The notes: a model not told the origin generated them from the letters alone. Shown: positions 46,095-55,960, numbered from the stretch's first letter. The stretch is DNA of 64,000 nt from Metabacillus sediminilitoris (GCF_009720625.1 NZ_CP046266.1:3171501-3235500), one strand, 5' to 3'. Made by a program: numbers and translations.

Positions 46095-46937
46095 GTGAAA
46101 AAAGTTTTTTGCGTACTTTTAGTGGCGTTTTTTGCTTTCAGCGGAAATACATATGCTACATCAAAGAAATCGAATCCACTACCTATTAGTTTTCAAATTG
46201 ATGTTCAAAATTGGAATGAGGTAAACAAAACACTTCCAAAGTACTCAAAATTTACTGTTATTGATGTGGAAAGCGGTAAAAGCTTTGATGTGCAGCGACG
46301 TGCTGGAAACCGACATGCAGATGTCCAACCTCTTACAAAAAAAGACACAAAAATTATGAAGCAAATATATGATGGAAGCTGGAGCTGGCGACGCAAAGCT
46401 GTGTTAATTTTAACCCAAGATCGTCTAATCCCTGCCTCGATGCATGGGATGCCACATGGTGCAGGTGCACTAAAAAACGACTTTCCCGGTCATTTTTGTA
46501 TTCACTTTTCTGGAAGTACGACACATCGAACAGGTAAATCTGATTTATCACATCATGTGATGATCCTAAAAGCCGCAGGAAAAATCGATGAATATATAAA
46601 TGCACTGCCACCATCTCAATTGCTAAATGTATTTTTCGTCAGCATTAAAAATGATGATATAGGCTTAGCGAAAAAAATGGCGATTAGCAATCAAAAAAAT
46701 TTGAAAAAAGAGCTTGTAAAAATGGATAATATTGAAGCCATACAGTGGTCCATGCCTCCAATAAACGAAAACAAAACGACTGAATTATCAACCACAATAC
46801 CCGTTGATGTCAGTATTTTTATTAAAGATGCAGGACCTATTCGTACCAAATTGACGTTTACATTAATTAGAACCTCTTTCCTTTCTCCTTGGAAGGTGAA
46901 TATGGACCCTTTACTTTCTACCATAAGCAATTCTTAA
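46095..46937 (+). CDS. Secreted protein with His/Cys motifs, possibly L,D-transpeptidase-like
   Basis: 280-residue exported protein (signal peptide VKKVFCVLLVAFFAFSGNTYA). The conserved core is AGNRHADVQPLTKKDTKIM, then YDGSWSWRRKAVLI, HGMPHGAGALKNDFPGHFCIHF and GSTTH. An ordered set of His plus one Cys in HFCIH suggests a catalytic Cys, as in YkuD enzymes, but I cannot assign the family. GTG at 46095 is preferred: GGAGATGA lies eight bases before it, and it gives a normal signal peptide; ATG 46083 sits directly on that site. It is followed after 19 bases by a VanW gene, probably the same operon. Confidence 0.7.
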   Translation: MKKVFCVLLVAFFAFSGNTYATSKKSNPLPISFQIDVQNWNEVNKTLPKYSKFTVIDVESGKSFDVQRRAGNRHADVQPLTKKDTKIMKQIYDGSWSWRRKAVLILTQDRLIPASMHGMPHGAGALKNDFPGHFCIHFSGSTTHRTGKSDLSHHVMILKAAGKIDEYINALPPSQLLNVFFVSIKNDDIGLAKKMAISNQKNLKKELVKMDNIEAIQWSMPPINENKTTELSTTIPVDVSIFIKDAGPIRTKLTFTLIRTSFLSPWKVNMDPLLSTISNS

Positions 46938-46956
46938 ATTATTAGAGGTGAAAAAA

Positions 46957-47871
46957 TTGAAAATAATGCTGACATTATTATTATTTGCTCTTCAAACAAG
47001 TACGATTGGAGAAAACATGACATTTACTCATAAAGGAGAGGAAATAAAAACCGTGCAACGTTCTGAGTTATCTCTGCCTCCTTTCGAAGAATCAATGATT
47101 GATCAAAATAAGTACCTCCAACTTGTCGAAGGGCTAGAAGCTGACATGCATGAAGAGCCGATCAATGCAACACTTGATGAATATGGAAATTTAGTTAGTG
47201 AGAAAATGGGACATAAACTAAATCGGAAAAAACTTAAAGAGTCGGTTTATTCCTCTTTCTTTGCAAAGCGTTCTGCACGTATTGAAATTCCGCTTGAAAC
47301 GATTTATCCAAGAGTTGATACCGAATTATTAGCAAGTATTAGAACGAAGAAAATTAGTCACTATATTACCTATTTCAACAGTCGAAATAAGGAAAGAACG
47401 CATAATATCAACTTAGCTTCTGAAGCAATCAATAATCATGTTGTCTTCCCGGGAGAAACATTTTCATTCAATCAAGTTGTCGGAAAGCGAACGGTTGATA
47501 AAGGCTATTTACCTGCTCCAGTTATCGTAAGGGGGGAATTAACTGAAGGTGTTGGAGGTGGAATCTGCCAAGTATCCTCCACCCTTTTTAATGCGGTTGA
47601 TCTTGCCGGTGTAAAAATACTTGAACGTTATTCACATAGCAGAAGAGTTCCGTATGTTCCGCCAAATCGAGATGCTACGGTAAGCTGGTATGGCCCCGAC
47701 TTTACTTTCTCAAACAAATATACTCAGCCATTACTTATTCGTTCGAAAGTGATTGGCGGTCAATTAGTTGTTGTCATTTATTCGTCAGATACTCTCGACA
47801 TTAAAAAACGTGAAGTCCCAAGTGCACCAGAAAAATTGCCTAAAGAAGTAAATGCCAAGAAAAATGACTAA
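46957..47871 (+). CDS. VanW-family protein (YoaR-like)
   Basis: 304-residue exported protein with an N-terminal hydrophobic segment and a VanW domain in the second half: FNQVVGKRTVDKGYLPAPVIVRGELTEGVGGGICQVSSTLFNAV, then HSRRVPYVPPNRDATVSWYGPDFTFSN. VanW proteins are linked to cell-wall functions but lack a proven activity. The start is uncertain: TTG 46957 has AGAGGTG six bases before; a GTG at 46948 is part of that site. Pairs with the upstream Cys/His secreted protein. Confidence 0.85.
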   Translation: MKIMLTLLLFALQTSTIGENMTFTHKGEEIKTVQRSELSLPPFEESMIDQNKYLQLVEGLEADMHEEPINATLDEYGNLVSEKMGHKLNRKKLKESVYSSFFAKRSARIEIPLETIYPRVDTELLASIRTKKISHYITYFNSRNKERTHNINLASEAINNHVVFPGETFSFNQVVGKRTVDKGYLPAPVIVRGELTEGVGGGICQVSSTLFNAVDLAGVKILERYSHSRRVPYVPPNRDATVSWYGPDFTFSNKYTQPLLIRSKVIGGQLVVVIYSSDTLDIKKREVPSAPEKLPKEVNAKKND

Positions 47872-48211
47872 TCTTATTCATGCCACTTATGAGATCGTGA
47901 ATATTCTATTTACATTTGATGAGTGGCGTAAGGTTATCCCTACTCAATAATATTTATTTGAAATCAACTTGATTATTGTCTAAACTTTATAGAGTAGAAG
48001 AAGGTTACAGATTAGGCTTCATTTTGTATTAGGTATTTTCTTAATAGTCCATAATTGTGGATAAAATCAATCATGTGTTCCGATCATTCCTCGATTGTAT
48101 TCAAAAAACTTATATACTTGTATGTTGCATGTTCCATTCACTTAAAATAACCCACTAGTTCCTTCTAATACATAAATCAATCCGAAATACATTTGCAGAA
48201 AGGTGTTTTAC
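47872..48211. other. Non-coding gap between VanW and YitT genes
   Basis: No gene on either strand. A loose pairing GCCACT / AGTGGC at about 47882-47928 might terminate the VanW transcript but lacks a T-run. Confidence 0.3.
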
Positions 48212-49075
48212 ATGGGAAAACAGCATAAAAGTGAAAGTAAAAGTCATTTAATCTTCCGTTATATTTTAATGATGGTTGGCGCAACCATGGCAGCAGCAGC
48301 CATTGAATTATTTTTAGTTCCAAATTCAATTATTGACGGCGGGATCATCGGGATTTCGCTATTAATCAACTATTTAACAGATATTAGTTTTGGGATCCTC
48401 GTTTTTATTATTAACATCCCTTTTCTTTATGCAGGATATAAAAATATTGGAAAGACCTTTTTTATATCTTCTCTGTTTAGTATTATTTTACTTGCCATTA
48501 TTGAACCGAATTTACATCATTTCGAACCATTTACAACAGAGCCGTTATTAGCCACTGTATTTGGAGGATTGCTGTTAGGCGCAGGTGTCGGCATTGTCAT
48601 TCGTAATGGCGGAGCATTAGATGGAACTGAAATTTTAGGGATTTTACTTTCAAAAAAAATTCCTTTCTCGGTCGGCGAATTTGTGATGTTTTTTAACATT
48701 TTTGTCTTTGGGTGGGCAGGATTTGTTTTAGGATGGGAACAAGCAATGTATTCAATCCTAACTTACTATATTGCATCAAAAACAATTGACGCAACAATCC
48801 AAGGTCTTGATGAAACAAAGGCAGCAATCATCGTATCAGATGAATACGAAGATCTTTCGGATGCCATCACACACCGACTAGGCCGCGGAGTAACGAAGCT
48901 CTATGGAAAAGGCGGCTATCATGATCAAGATAAAGAAGTTATCTATGTTGTTGTCACACGTCTAGAAGTAGCGAAATTAAAATCAATCGTATCCGAAATC
49001 GATCCAAGAGCCTTCACGACCATTATGGATACACAGGAATCACATGGCGGGAGATTTAAAACAGCGATTCACTAA
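48212..49075 (+). CDS. YitT-family membrane protein (DUF161/DUF2179)
   Basis: 287-residue protein: five to six helices with the glycine-rich motifs [16 protein letters not shown] and [18 protein letters not shown], then a cytosolic DUF2179 domain ([60 protein letters not shown]). Bacillus has several paralogues (YitT, YpjC, YqfU, YxkD), function unknown. ATG 48212 behind AAAGGTG. Confidence 0.87.
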   Translation: MGKQHKSESKSHLIFRYILMMVGATMAAAAIELFLVPNSIIDGGIIGISLLINYLTDISFGILVFIINIPFLYAGYKNIGKTFFISSLFSIILLAIIEPNLHHFEPFTTEPLLATVFGGLLLGAGVGIVIRNGGALDGTEILGILLSKKIPFSVGEFVMFFNIFVFGWAGFVLGWEQAMYSILTYYIASKTIDATIQGLDETKAAIIVSDEYEDLSDAITHRLGRGVTKLYGKGGYHDQDKEVIYVVVTRLEVAKLKSIVSEIDPRAFTTIMDTQESHGGRFKTAIH

Positions 49076-49078
49076 AAA

Positions 49079-49170
49079 AGCGGAAGTGCCTTGATCAGCA
49101 CTGGAGCTAGACACTAGAAAAGCAAAAGCGCCTTGTTCAGCTCCGAAAAGCGGAAGACCTTGTTGTCTTC
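49079..49170. repeat. Dispersed Bacillus-type intergenic repeat
   Basis: Three imperfect copies of a unit AAAAGCGGAAGNGCCTTGNTCAGC, at about 49077, 49119 and 49147, the first two joined by GGAGCTAGACACTAG. This type of repeat is scattered through many Bacillaceae genomes between genes. Counted here only by eye. Confidence 0.6.
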
Positions 49171-49175
49171 CAAAT

Positions 49176-49221
49176 AAAAAGCGACAAACACTTATTTTGT
49201 AAAGTGTTTGTCGCTTTTTGT
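49176..49221 (+). terminator. Terminator of the YitT-family gene
   Basis: Eighteen-base arms AAAAAGCGACAAACACTT and AAGTGTTTGTCGCTTTTT. Confidence 0.85.
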
Positions 49222-49239
49222 ATGATAAACCAAAATAAT

Positions 49240-49275
49240 ATGAAAAATCCGGCTTCCTAATGGAAACCGGATTGA
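49240..49275 (-). terminator. Terminator of the candidate small RNA
   Basis: AATCCGGTTTCC and GGAAGCCGGATT around ATTA on the minus strand, followed by TTTCATATTATTTT. May also end the araBDA transcript. Confidence 0.65.
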
Positions 49276-49478
49276 TTAGTCAAATAATGTGCCGCGATTG
49301 CCGCATTATGCATTATAGAGTTTTAAAACCACCACTCCTACAAGTGGGTGTTTGCAGAAGCTTTCATATCTTCCTCTACGCAATGAAGGCTTGATATTCC
49401 GACTTCGATGTAAAACTCCCTATTTCAGTTTAAAGGTTAAAACTTTATAAAAAATGCGAACAGCGCAGCTTGTATTGA
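49240..49478 (-). ncRNA. Candidate structured small RNA, or relic of an IS605-type element end
   Basis: Between araA and the YitT gene. Stems: P1 GAGTTTTA (49318-49325) with TAAAACTC (49411-49418); P2 around 49329-49350; P3 AAGCTTTCAT (49358-49367) with ATGAAGGCTT (49383-49392), one mismatch. A minus-strand SigA-like promoter lies just upstream (49480-49508) and a terminator at 49240-49275. A 27-codon minus-strand frame ending EEDMKASANTHL and TAG runs into P2, which looks like a TnpB 3' end; so an IS605 right-end/omega-RNA remnant is the rival reading. Confidence 0.4.
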
Positions 49479-49479
49479 T

Positions 49480-49508
49480 ATAATACTAGATCTATCCTTA
49501 AAATGCAA
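49480..49508 (-). promoter_or_regulatory. SigA-like promoter of the candidate small RNA
   Basis: TTGCAT (49503-49508), 17-base spacer, TATTAT (49480-49485), minus strand. It lies 55 bases after the araA stop. Confidence 0.5.
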
Positions 49509-49562
49509 GAGGATCTTTTTTAGTATTCGTTTCCTTCTTACACAATTCGGGTCATGATATTT

Positions 49563-51047
49563 TTACTTAAAAATCACATCATTCCAGCGTAATTCATTTG
49601 TAAAGGCATGCTTGTTTGTATCATTATTAATTAGTACACATTCGATGCCTACTAATTCAGCCCAGTCTCTTAACTGTTCTGTTGTTACTTTATATGAGAA
49701 TACTGTATGATGAGCACCACCGGCAATAATCCAGTTTTCAGCACCTTCGCTTAAAGACGGCTGCGGTGACCATAGTACCCTTGCTACTGGAAGATTTGGC
49801 ATATCAATTTCAGGTTGAACCGCATCTACTTCATTAACAATCAGACGGAAACGATGTCCAAGATCAACGATAGAGGCATTTAAAGCTGAACCGCTCTTTC
49901 CATTAAAGATAAGGCGGGCGGGATCTTCTTTGCCGCCGATCCCTAATGGATGTACAGCGATTTTCGGTTTAGTTGCTGTAATAGTAGGACAAACCTCAAG
50001 CATATGTGAACCAAGGACAAGTTCATTACCTGGCTCAAAATGATATGTGTAGTCTTCCATGAAAGATGTATCTTCCCCATCGGCAATAATTTTCGCAATG
50101 CGCAGAAGCGCAGCCGTTTTCCAGTCTCCTTCACCAGCAAAGCCATAACCTTGGGCCATTAAACGTTGAACAGCAAGACCTGGCAACTGCTTCATTCCAT
50201 GTAAATCCTCAAATGTAGTCGTAAACGCAGTATAATTGCCTTCTTCTAAAAATGCCTTCATTCCAAGTTCGATTCTTGCTTGATATCGAATCGATTCACG
50301 CACTGGTCCATCAACTTGCCCTTCAGGAACAATATCATATTGTGCTTCATATTCGTTCATTAGTTCATCAACTTCTTGTTCTGAGATATCGTTCATTCGT
50401 TGAACTAAATCACCAATACCGTAACCGTTTACAGTCCAACCAAACTTAATTTGCGCTTCAACTTTGTCCCCTTCTGTAACGGCCACTCTGCGCATGTTAT
50501 CACCAAAGCGGGCAACTTTTAAATGCTGGCTTTCAGAGAAGGCCACAGCTGTACGCATCCAGCTGCCGATTTTCGTTTTTACTTCGTTATTATCCCAATG
50601 TCCAACTACAACTTTTCGCTTTACATTCAACCTGCTGCCCATAAAGCCAAATTCGCGGTCACCATGTGCAGATTGGTTTGTGTTCATGAAGTCCATATCA
50701 ATGCTATCCCATGGGATGTCCCGATTGAATTGCGTATGAAGATGCAGCATTGTTTTTTGTAAAGCTGATAAACCAGCAATCCACATTTTAGCTGGTGAGA
50801 ATGTATGCATCCACGTAATAATACCGGCACAATTTTCATCCGCATTCGCTTCTAAACATAATCTGCGAATTGAATCTGCTTCTTTTAAGACAGATTTAAA
50901 GACTAATTTATATGTAACGGCCGGATCACGATCTAATGCTTCCGTAATGACTTTTGAATTTGCTTCAACTTCTCTGATTGTTTCATCACCGTATAGATCT
51001 TGGCTTCCTGTTACAAACCAGAATTCGTAAGGTTTAACTGTTAACAT
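49563..51047 (-). CDS. araA: L-arabinose isomerase
   Basis: Converts L-arabinose to L-ribulose. The 494 residues begin MLTVKPYEFWFVTGSQDLYGDE, the typical AraA start, and include TWMHTFSPAKMWI, TFEDLHG, FEPGNELVLGSHMLEVCP and GGAHHTVFSY (metal and catalytic Glu/His residues). The ATG at 51047 follows a GGGGG run; an in-frame start at 51062 is unlikely. Last gene of araB-araD-araA, a different order from B. subtilis araABD. Confidence 0.96.
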   Translation of the reverse strand: MLTVKPYEFWFVTGSQDLYGDETIREVEANSKVITEALDRDPAVTYKLVFKSVLKEADSIRRLCLEANADENCAGIITWMHTFSPAKMWIAGLSALQKTMLHLHTQFNRDIPWDSIDMDFMNTNQSAHGDREFGFMGSRLNVKRKVVVGHWDNNEVKTKIGSWMRTAVAFSESQHLKVARFGDNMRRVAVTEGDKVEAQIKFGWTVNGYGIGDLVQRMNDISEQEVDELMNEYEAQYDIVPEGQVDGPVRESIRYQARIELGMKAFLEEGNYTAFTTTFEDLHGMKQLPGLAVQRLMAQGYGFAGEGDWKTAALLRIAKIIADGEDTSFMEDYTYHFEPGNELVLGSHMLEVCPTITATKPKIAVHPLGIGGKEDPARLIFNGKSGSALNASIVDLGHRFRLIVNEVDAVQPEIDMPNLPVARVLWSPQPSLSEGAENWIIAGGAHHTVFSYKVTTEQLRDWAELVGIECVLINNDTNKHAFTNELRWNDVIFK

Positions 51048-51062
51048 CTTACATACCCCCAT

Positions 51063-51779
51063 TTATTTCGTAGTTTTAATTGATTTGTTTTGACCATAAT
51101 AGGCATTTGCTCCATGTTTACGAAGATAATGCTTATCAAGTAAAAATTGATCGATTGGTTGGATATCCGGATTTAGTTGATACGTGTGTAACGCCATTTT
51201 TGCTACCTCTTCTAAAACGACTGCATTATGCACGGCATTTAATGCGTCTTTCCCCCAGCAAAATGGTGCATGACCTGACACTAGTACTCCAGGCAATGCA
51301 AGTGGATCAATACCAGCTTTTTCAAACTTTTCAATAATGACATTACCTGTTTCCAACTCATAAGCACGAGTGATTTCTTCATCTGTTAACGGTCTTGTAC
51401 AAGGAATGTCACCATAATAATAATCGGCATGTGTTGTACCTAATGCAGGAATCGGGCGTCCAGCCTGCGCCCAGCTTGTTGCCCAAGGTGAGTGTGTATG
51501 GACAACACCACCGATTGTCGGAAATGCTTTGTATAATGCCAAATGTGTTGCAGTATCTGAAGAAGGATTCAACTCACCTTCAACAATTTCACCATCTAAA
51601 TTTACGACTACTAAATCATCCACTTTTAATTCGTCATATGGTACACCACTCGGTTTGATGACAACAAGACCTTTTTCACGGTCTATCCCGCTGACATTCC
51701 CCCAAGTAAACGTTACCATTTCGTATTTTGGCAAAAGTAGATTTGCTTTCAATACCTGCTCTTTTAACGACTCAAGCAT
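51063..51779 (-). CDS. araD: L-ribulose-5-phosphate 4-epimerase
   Basis: Zinc-dependent class II aldolase-fold enzyme making D-xylulose 5-phosphate. The 238 residues show [34 protein letters not shown] (zinc His pair in VHTHS), [10 protein letters not shown] and [10 protein letters not shown]. Lies 15 bases before the araA start. Final step of the arabinose pathway leading to the pentose phosphate pathway. Confidence 0.95.
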   Translation of the reverse strand: MLESLKEQVLKANLLLPKYEMVTFTWGNVSGIDREKGLVVIKPSGVPYDELKVDDLVVVNLDGEIVEGELNPSSDTATHLALYKAFPTIGGVVHTHSPWATSWAQAGRPIPALGTTHADYYYGDIPCTRPLTDEEITRAYELETGNVIIEKFEKAGIDPLALPGVLVSGHAPFCWGKDALNAVHNAVVLEEVAKMALHTYQLNPDIQPIDQFLLDKHYLRKHGANAYYGQNKSIKTTK

Positions 51780-51817
51780 TCTATTTTCTCCTCTCTATTA
51801 AAAATTGCAAATACCAT

Positions 51818-53521
51818 CTATGATTGAGCTACTTCTGTTTTACCTTGTGTCTTTGCCATACTAGCCTTCTTAATATTCTTTAAGTTTTTCATCACATTAT
51901 TTTCACCGCGTCCAAAGTAATCATATAAACGGGAGTATTCAGCAAATAATTGATGATAAACTTCAGAGTTTTGATGATTAGGTTGATAGATTGTATCTTT
52001 TAATCTAGCCATCTCTTTCGCAGCATCTCGAATATCAGCGTATCCGCCACGTTCTTTCCCTGCCGCCACTGCACCAAACATAGCAGATCCTAATGCTGGT
52101 GTTTGTGATGAAGCAGAAATACGAATATCCATATTTAAGACATCAGCGTAAATTTGCATCATTAATGCGTTTTTCTCTGCAATACCGCCGCAAGCATATA
52201 CCTCATGAATTGGGACACCATTGTTTCTGAATGCTTCAACAATCGTACGAGTACCATATGCAGTTGCCTCAATAAGAGCGCGGTAGATTTCTTCAGGTCT
52301 TGTCAGCAATGTAGCACCCAATAGAACACCTGTTAAATCAGCATCAACGAGTGTTGAGCGGTTTCCGTTCCACCAATCAAGAGCAATTAAACCGTTTTCA
52401 CCAACTTCAAGCTGTGCAGCCTTTTCTGTTAAAAGCTGATGAATGTTCATTCCCTTCGTTTCTGCCTCTTCATAATAGCTAGCTGGTACACAGTTTTCTG
52501 TGAACCATTCAAAATGGTCTCCAACACAGGATTGACCTGCTTCATATCCCATTAATCCCGGAATAACACCATCTTCGACAACTCCACACATACCTGGGAC
52601 AACCTTTTCTTTATCACCTAATAAAATATGACAAGTTGATGTCCCCATGATCATGAGGAGCTTTCCTGGTTCTGTAATACCTACAGCTGGTACAGCCACA
52701 TGTGCATCAACGTTTGCAATTGCAATGGCTGTCCCTGGATTTAATCCGATTAATTTTGCTGCTTTTTCCGTTAATTCTCCTGCCTTTGAACCAATTGGAA
52801 AAATATTTTTCGATAACTTCTCTTCTACGACATTCTCTAAACGCTCATCAAGTGCTTTAAAGAATTCTTTTGAAGGATAACCCTCTTGCTTATGCCACAT
52901 CGCCTTATATCCAGCCGTACAGCTATTTCGTTTCAAATAACCTGTTAATTGATAAATAACCCAATCTGTCGCTTCAACAAATTGGCTTGTTGCCGCATAC
53001 ACTTCAGGTGCTTCATTTAAAATTTGCCACAATTTAGGTAATAACCATTCAGAGGAAATTTTTCCGCCATATCGTTTGAGAAATGACTCTCCTCTTGCCT
53101 CTGCTATTTCATTTAAGCGATTCGCTTCTTCTTGTGCGGCATGGTGTTTCCATAATTTAACGAATCCATGTGGATGATTTTTAAATTCATCTGTTAAACA
53201 AAGTGGAATTCCTGATTCATTAATTGGTAATACTGTACATGCAGTAAAATCAATTCCAAGACCGATTACATCATCTGGAGAAACCTTTGCTTGATTTAGC
53301 ACATCTGGAATCGTTATTTCTAATACTTCCATATAATCAGTTGGATGTTGTAAGGCCCAATCATTTTCAAGCTTTGTTACTCCGTCTGGTAAAAATTCGT
53401 CCATAACTCCGTGTGTATAAGGTTTAACTGCTGTTGCAATCTCTTTCCCAGTACCGATTTCTACTAATACCGCTCTTCCTGATTGTGTACCATAGTCGAC
53501 GCCAATTGAATATTTTGCCAT
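51818..53521 (-). CDS. araB: Ribulokinase
   Basis: FGGY-family kinase phosphorylating L-ribulose with ATP. The 567 residues start [22 protein letters not shown] (phosphate-1 loop) and contain [36 protein letters not shown], and [20 protein letters not shown] near the C-terminus. First gene of araBDA; AraR-like boxes overlap and flank its promoter region. ATG 53521 follows GGGGTGA; the longer frame to 53578 has no ribosome site. Confidence 0.95.
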   Translation of the reverse strand: MAKYSIGVDYGTQSGRAVLVEIGTGKEIATAVKPYTHGVMDEFLPDGVTKLENDWALQHPTDYMEVLEITIPDVLNQAKVSPDDVIGLGIDFTACTVLPINESGIPLCLTDEFKNHPHGFVKLWKHHAAQEEANRLNEIAEARGESFLKRYGGKISSEWLLPKLWQILNEAPEVYAATSQFVEATDWVIYQLTGYLKRNSCTAGYKAMWHKQEGYPSKEFFKALDERLENVVEEKLSKNIFPIGSKAGELTEKAAKLIGLNPGTAIAIANVDAHVAVPAVGITEPGKLLMIMGTSTCHILLGDKEKVVPGMCGVVEDGVIPGLMGYEAGQSCVGDHFEWFTENCVPASYYEEAETKGMNIHQLLTEKAAQLEVGENGLIALDWWNGNRSTLVDADLTGVLLGATLLTRPEEIYRALIEATAYGTRTIVEAFRNNGVPIHEVYACGGIAEKNALMMQIYADVLNMDIRISASSQTPALGSAMFGAVAAGKERGGYADIRDAAKEMARLKDTIYQPNHQNSEVYHQLFAEYSRLYDYFGRGENNVMKNLKNIKKASMAKTQGKTEVAQS

Positions 53522-53590
53522 GAACTTCACCCCTGGTTCTCTATTAAACATGTAAAACATTTTATAAGAAAAAATCACATATTTACCTAC

Positions 53591-53607
53591 ATTATACGTA
53601 CAAGTTA
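53591..53607. promoter_or_regulatory. AraR operator 1, overlapping the araB -10
   Basis: ATTATACGTACAAGTT resembles the AraR consensus ATTTGTACGTACAAAT; on the minus strand it covers the likely -10 TATAAT, so binding would block the araBDA promoter. Confidence 0.7.
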
Positions 53608-53634
53608 CAACAAGATGTATGATTAAAATTATTC

Positions 53635-53652
53635 ATTTACTCGTACGGATAA
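53635..53652. promoter_or_regulatory. AraR operator 2 upstream of araB
   Basis: ATTTACTCGTACGGATAA, a second AraR-like site about 45 bases (four helix turns) from the first, as in cooperative AraR pairs. Confidence 0.6.
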
Positions 53653-53755
53653 CCTTAACTAAATTTTAGCACTTGTTGAGTTTTTTTCAATAAAAATTTG
53701 CTATTTTTTAAAAATTTTCTTCATTTTTTGTCCTGAAACCCCATTTTTCTCACAA

Positions 53756-53774
53756 ACTTATACTTACAAGTTAA
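53756..53774. promoter_or_regulatory. AraR-like site further upstream of araB
   Basis: ACTTATACTTACAAGTTAA, near-palindromic, resembling the boxes at 53591 and 57132. Confidence 0.5.
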
Positions 53775-53842
53775 AAAGATGGTTGTAATGGCTTTTTAAT
53801 TTCCTGCACCACTTTAGTCAATCATTCTATTTGAATATAAAA

Positions 53843-53873
53843 AAGAGGCGATTATGTCAATAATCAGCCTCTT
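53843..53873 (-). terminator. Terminator of araM-HAD
   Basis: AAGAGGC-GATTAT pairs with ATAATC-A-GCCTCTT; T-rich on the minus strand. It separates araM-HAD from araBDA. Confidence 0.7.
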
Positions 53874-53964
53874 ATTCTATATTTTTATCTTTGTATGGTT
53901 TCGTATCGCTCTGAAGTTCAATCAATGTGTTGTTACATCCTCTACATAGATGACAATGTTTTCT

Positions 53965-54669
53965 CTATGCATGTCCGATTAGATCTTTAAAGCGCAAAAT
54001 CATTTCATATGGTGTATGAGGTGATTGCGGCTCTCTTTTACGATGATTGAACCAAATACATTTCCAGCCTGCTTCAAGTGCAGGTATCATATCATTTTCC
54101 CATGTATCACCTATATAACAGCATTTTTCCGGCTCAATCTTTATTTGATTTTGCACATATTGGAATACTCTTTTATCTGGTTTTGCAATACCGATCCCAT
54201 CTGAGACAAAAATTCTCTCTTTTTTGATGACGTGATTCAATTTCAATACATTTATTTTTTTCATTTGGTGCTCAACAGGTCCATTCGTAAGAATTCCAAT
54301 AACGGATTTCCTTTTTTGTAAGTCTTCTATGAAGGAGCTTACTTCTTGAAAAGTCCTAATCTGTTGCTGCTCAAGCTCATAGCGATCTTGAATGGCTTTT
54401 GCTTGTGCATTTGTCAATGATAGCTCAAAATCATGAAAAGCATATTTCAATCTTTCAACCCTTAATTGTTCAAGACTCATGTCACCTTTTACATGTACCT
54501 TCCAAAAAACATCACTATAATATCGTACCTTTTTGAAAAGTTCTTCTATCATATGTTGTTGTAGTTTTACATCATAATGCTCCAATGCTAATTGAAAAGG
54601 TGATAATTGATCATATAATGTGTCATCAAGATCAAAAAAAACAGCTTCTGCCTCTTTCAGGCTATGCAT
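53965..54669 (-). CDS. HAD-IA family hydrolase in the ara cluster
   Basis: 234-residue HAD phosphatase: nucleophile motif VFFDLDDTLYD (residue 10), ILTNGP (motif 2), IAKPDKRVFQY (motif 3 Lys), CCYIGDTWENDMIPALEAGW (motif 4). It has an alpha-helical C1 cap after the first motif, so it is of the YsaA/YfnB kind, not AraL, which has a C2 cap. It overlaps the araM stop by eight bases, so it is made with AraM and may act on a phosphorylated product near that pathway. Substrate unknown. Confidence 0.82.
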   Translation of the reverse strand: MHSLKEAEAVFFDLDDTLYDQLSPFQLALEHYDVKLQQHMIEELFKKVRYYSDVFWKVHVKGDMSLEQLRVERLKYAFHDFELSLTNAQAKAIQDRYELEQQQIRTFQEVSSFIEDLQKRKSVIGILTNGPVEHQMKKINVLKLNHVIKKERIFVSDGIGIAKPDKRVFQYVQNQIKIEPEKCCYIGDTWENDMIPALEAGWKCIWFNHRKREPQSPHTPYEMILRFKDLIGHA

Positions 54670-55885
54670 AATGATGTGTTCCTACATGTTCATTCCAAAA
54701 TTTTAACATCGTATATCGATTTCGTAATGTATGTCCCTCAAGTAAGCTGTTTTGAACAAGTTCAGTATGAATCCCTAGCTCACCCGGGCTTCCTGCACCG
54801 CCTACTTTCTGAACCAATAACGATAAACTTTCAGGATCTGGTAATGAGTGGATGATCGCTTCGACTTCAGTTTGTTTTTCGATCACTTTATGGAGCATAT
54901 CTTTGTTTTTCGCATCAAGATTCTCTAAACGATGCTTATTCGATATTAACGTTAAGACTTTGTTTTTATAAACCTCTAAAATAAGCTGGGCTGAAACGGC
55001 AACCTTAGCGCCATGGAGGACCTGGGCTCTGCCTTGCTTTAAGAATTCCATCTCCCAGTAATGTGATAAATGATGTTCTCCGCCAGATGCTGGTGAAGAA
55101 TGTCCAACCAAAAGCATGGCTAAACCCGATTGAATAAGTGCTTGAATTAAAATTTTGATCCCTTCTTCGTCTGCATCTGAAATCTGATCAACATATTTTA
55201 CACAATCATCGAGAGCCTCATACGTTAACCTCGCAGACAGCGGGCAATACGATTCACCGCCAATAAGATGAGAAAACTTCCAATCTGCTAATGACGTATA
55301 TTTGCCAATCATATCGCCAAAACCAGCAGCAATTAGTTCTTTCGGTGCTTCTTGTAAAATCGAAAGGTCCGCAAATATAGCGATAGGTGAATGCATTTGA
55401 TAGGTTAGTTTAAATCCTTTTATCACAACTGGAGCACCCATTGAATTAAACCCATCAACAGATGGCGCAGTCGGAACTGATATAAACGGTTTCCCCATCT
55501 TAAAGCTGGCGAATCTCGCAATATCATGAATGGTTCCTGTACCGACGGCAATGACAACATTTGTATCCTGTGAGATTCCTAACATGGCTTCAATCAAAGA
55601 AATTTCATCGGCAATGACATCATCAAGTTCATTTGGCTGAATAATGACAACTTCACTATTTACTTTGCCTTCAACTAACAAGCTTGCAAGCTTTTCACCT
55701 GCAACTTGAAAAGTTATTTGATCAGCAACAATCGCAACCTTCTGAAACTCTTTGTTTTTTATGTAAGTGACAGCTTCATTTAAAGCATTGTAACTAATAT
55801 TGATGTCTTCGATCGTAATCTCATAATGACGGTTTCCACATGTACATGATTTTGACAGGTTTGAAAGTTCATTTAACGTTATCAT
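54662..55885 (-). CDS. araM: Glycerol-1-phosphate dehydrogenase AraM
   Basis: 407-residue NAD(P)H-dependent, metal-binding enzyme that makes sn-glycerol 1-phosphate from dihydroxyacetone phosphate; B. subtilis AraM was shown to do this. Visible: VIAVGTGTIHDIARF (nucleotide loop), SVPTAPSVDGFNSMGAPV, AAGFGDMIGKYTSLADW (metal Asp), SGGEHHLSHYWEME (metal His) and LHGAKVAVSAQL (metal His). Lies between araR and a HAD gene, with an AraR-like box in front. Confidence 0.92.
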   Translation of the reverse strand: MITLNELSNLSKSCTCGNRHYEITIEDINISYNALNEAVTYIKNKEFQKVAIVADQITFQVAGEKLASLLVEGKVNSEVVIIQPNELDDVIADEISLIEAMLGISQDTNVVIAVGTGTIHDIARFASFKMGKPFISVPTAPSVDGFNSMGAPVVIKGFKLTYQMHSPIAIFADLSILQEAPKELIAAGFGDMIGKYTSLADWKFSHLIGGESYCPLSARLTYEALDDCVKYVDQISDADEEGIKILIQALIQSGLAMLLVGHSSPASGGEHHLSHYWEMEFLKQGRAQVLHGAKVAVSAQLILEVYKNKVLTLISNKHRLENLDAKNKDMLHKVIEKQTEVEAIIHSLPDPESLSLLVQKVGGAGSPGELGIHTELVQNSLLEGHTLRNRYTMLKFWNEHVGTHHYA

Positions 55886-55936
55886 TCAATCGTCCCCCTT
55901 ATCAGATGAAAACTGCTAGAAAACATAAATCCATTC

Positions 55937-55953
55937 ATTTATATGTACACGAT
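55937..55953. promoter_or_regulatory. AraR-like site before araM
   Basis: ATTTATATGTACACGAT in the 75-base gap between araR and araM; shares the TGTACA centre with the other boxes. Confidence 0.5.
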
Positions 55954-55960
55954 CGATCCG

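Noticed and set aside
45980..46189. 69-codon plus-strand frame before the secreted Cys/His protein
   Set aside because: Overlaps the start of that gene in another frame and has no good ribosome site.
53965..54669. Calling the HAD gene araL because of its place in the ara cluster
   Set aside because: Its cap position and motifs fit HAD-IA proteins, whereas AraL is a HAD-IIA (NagD-like) protein.
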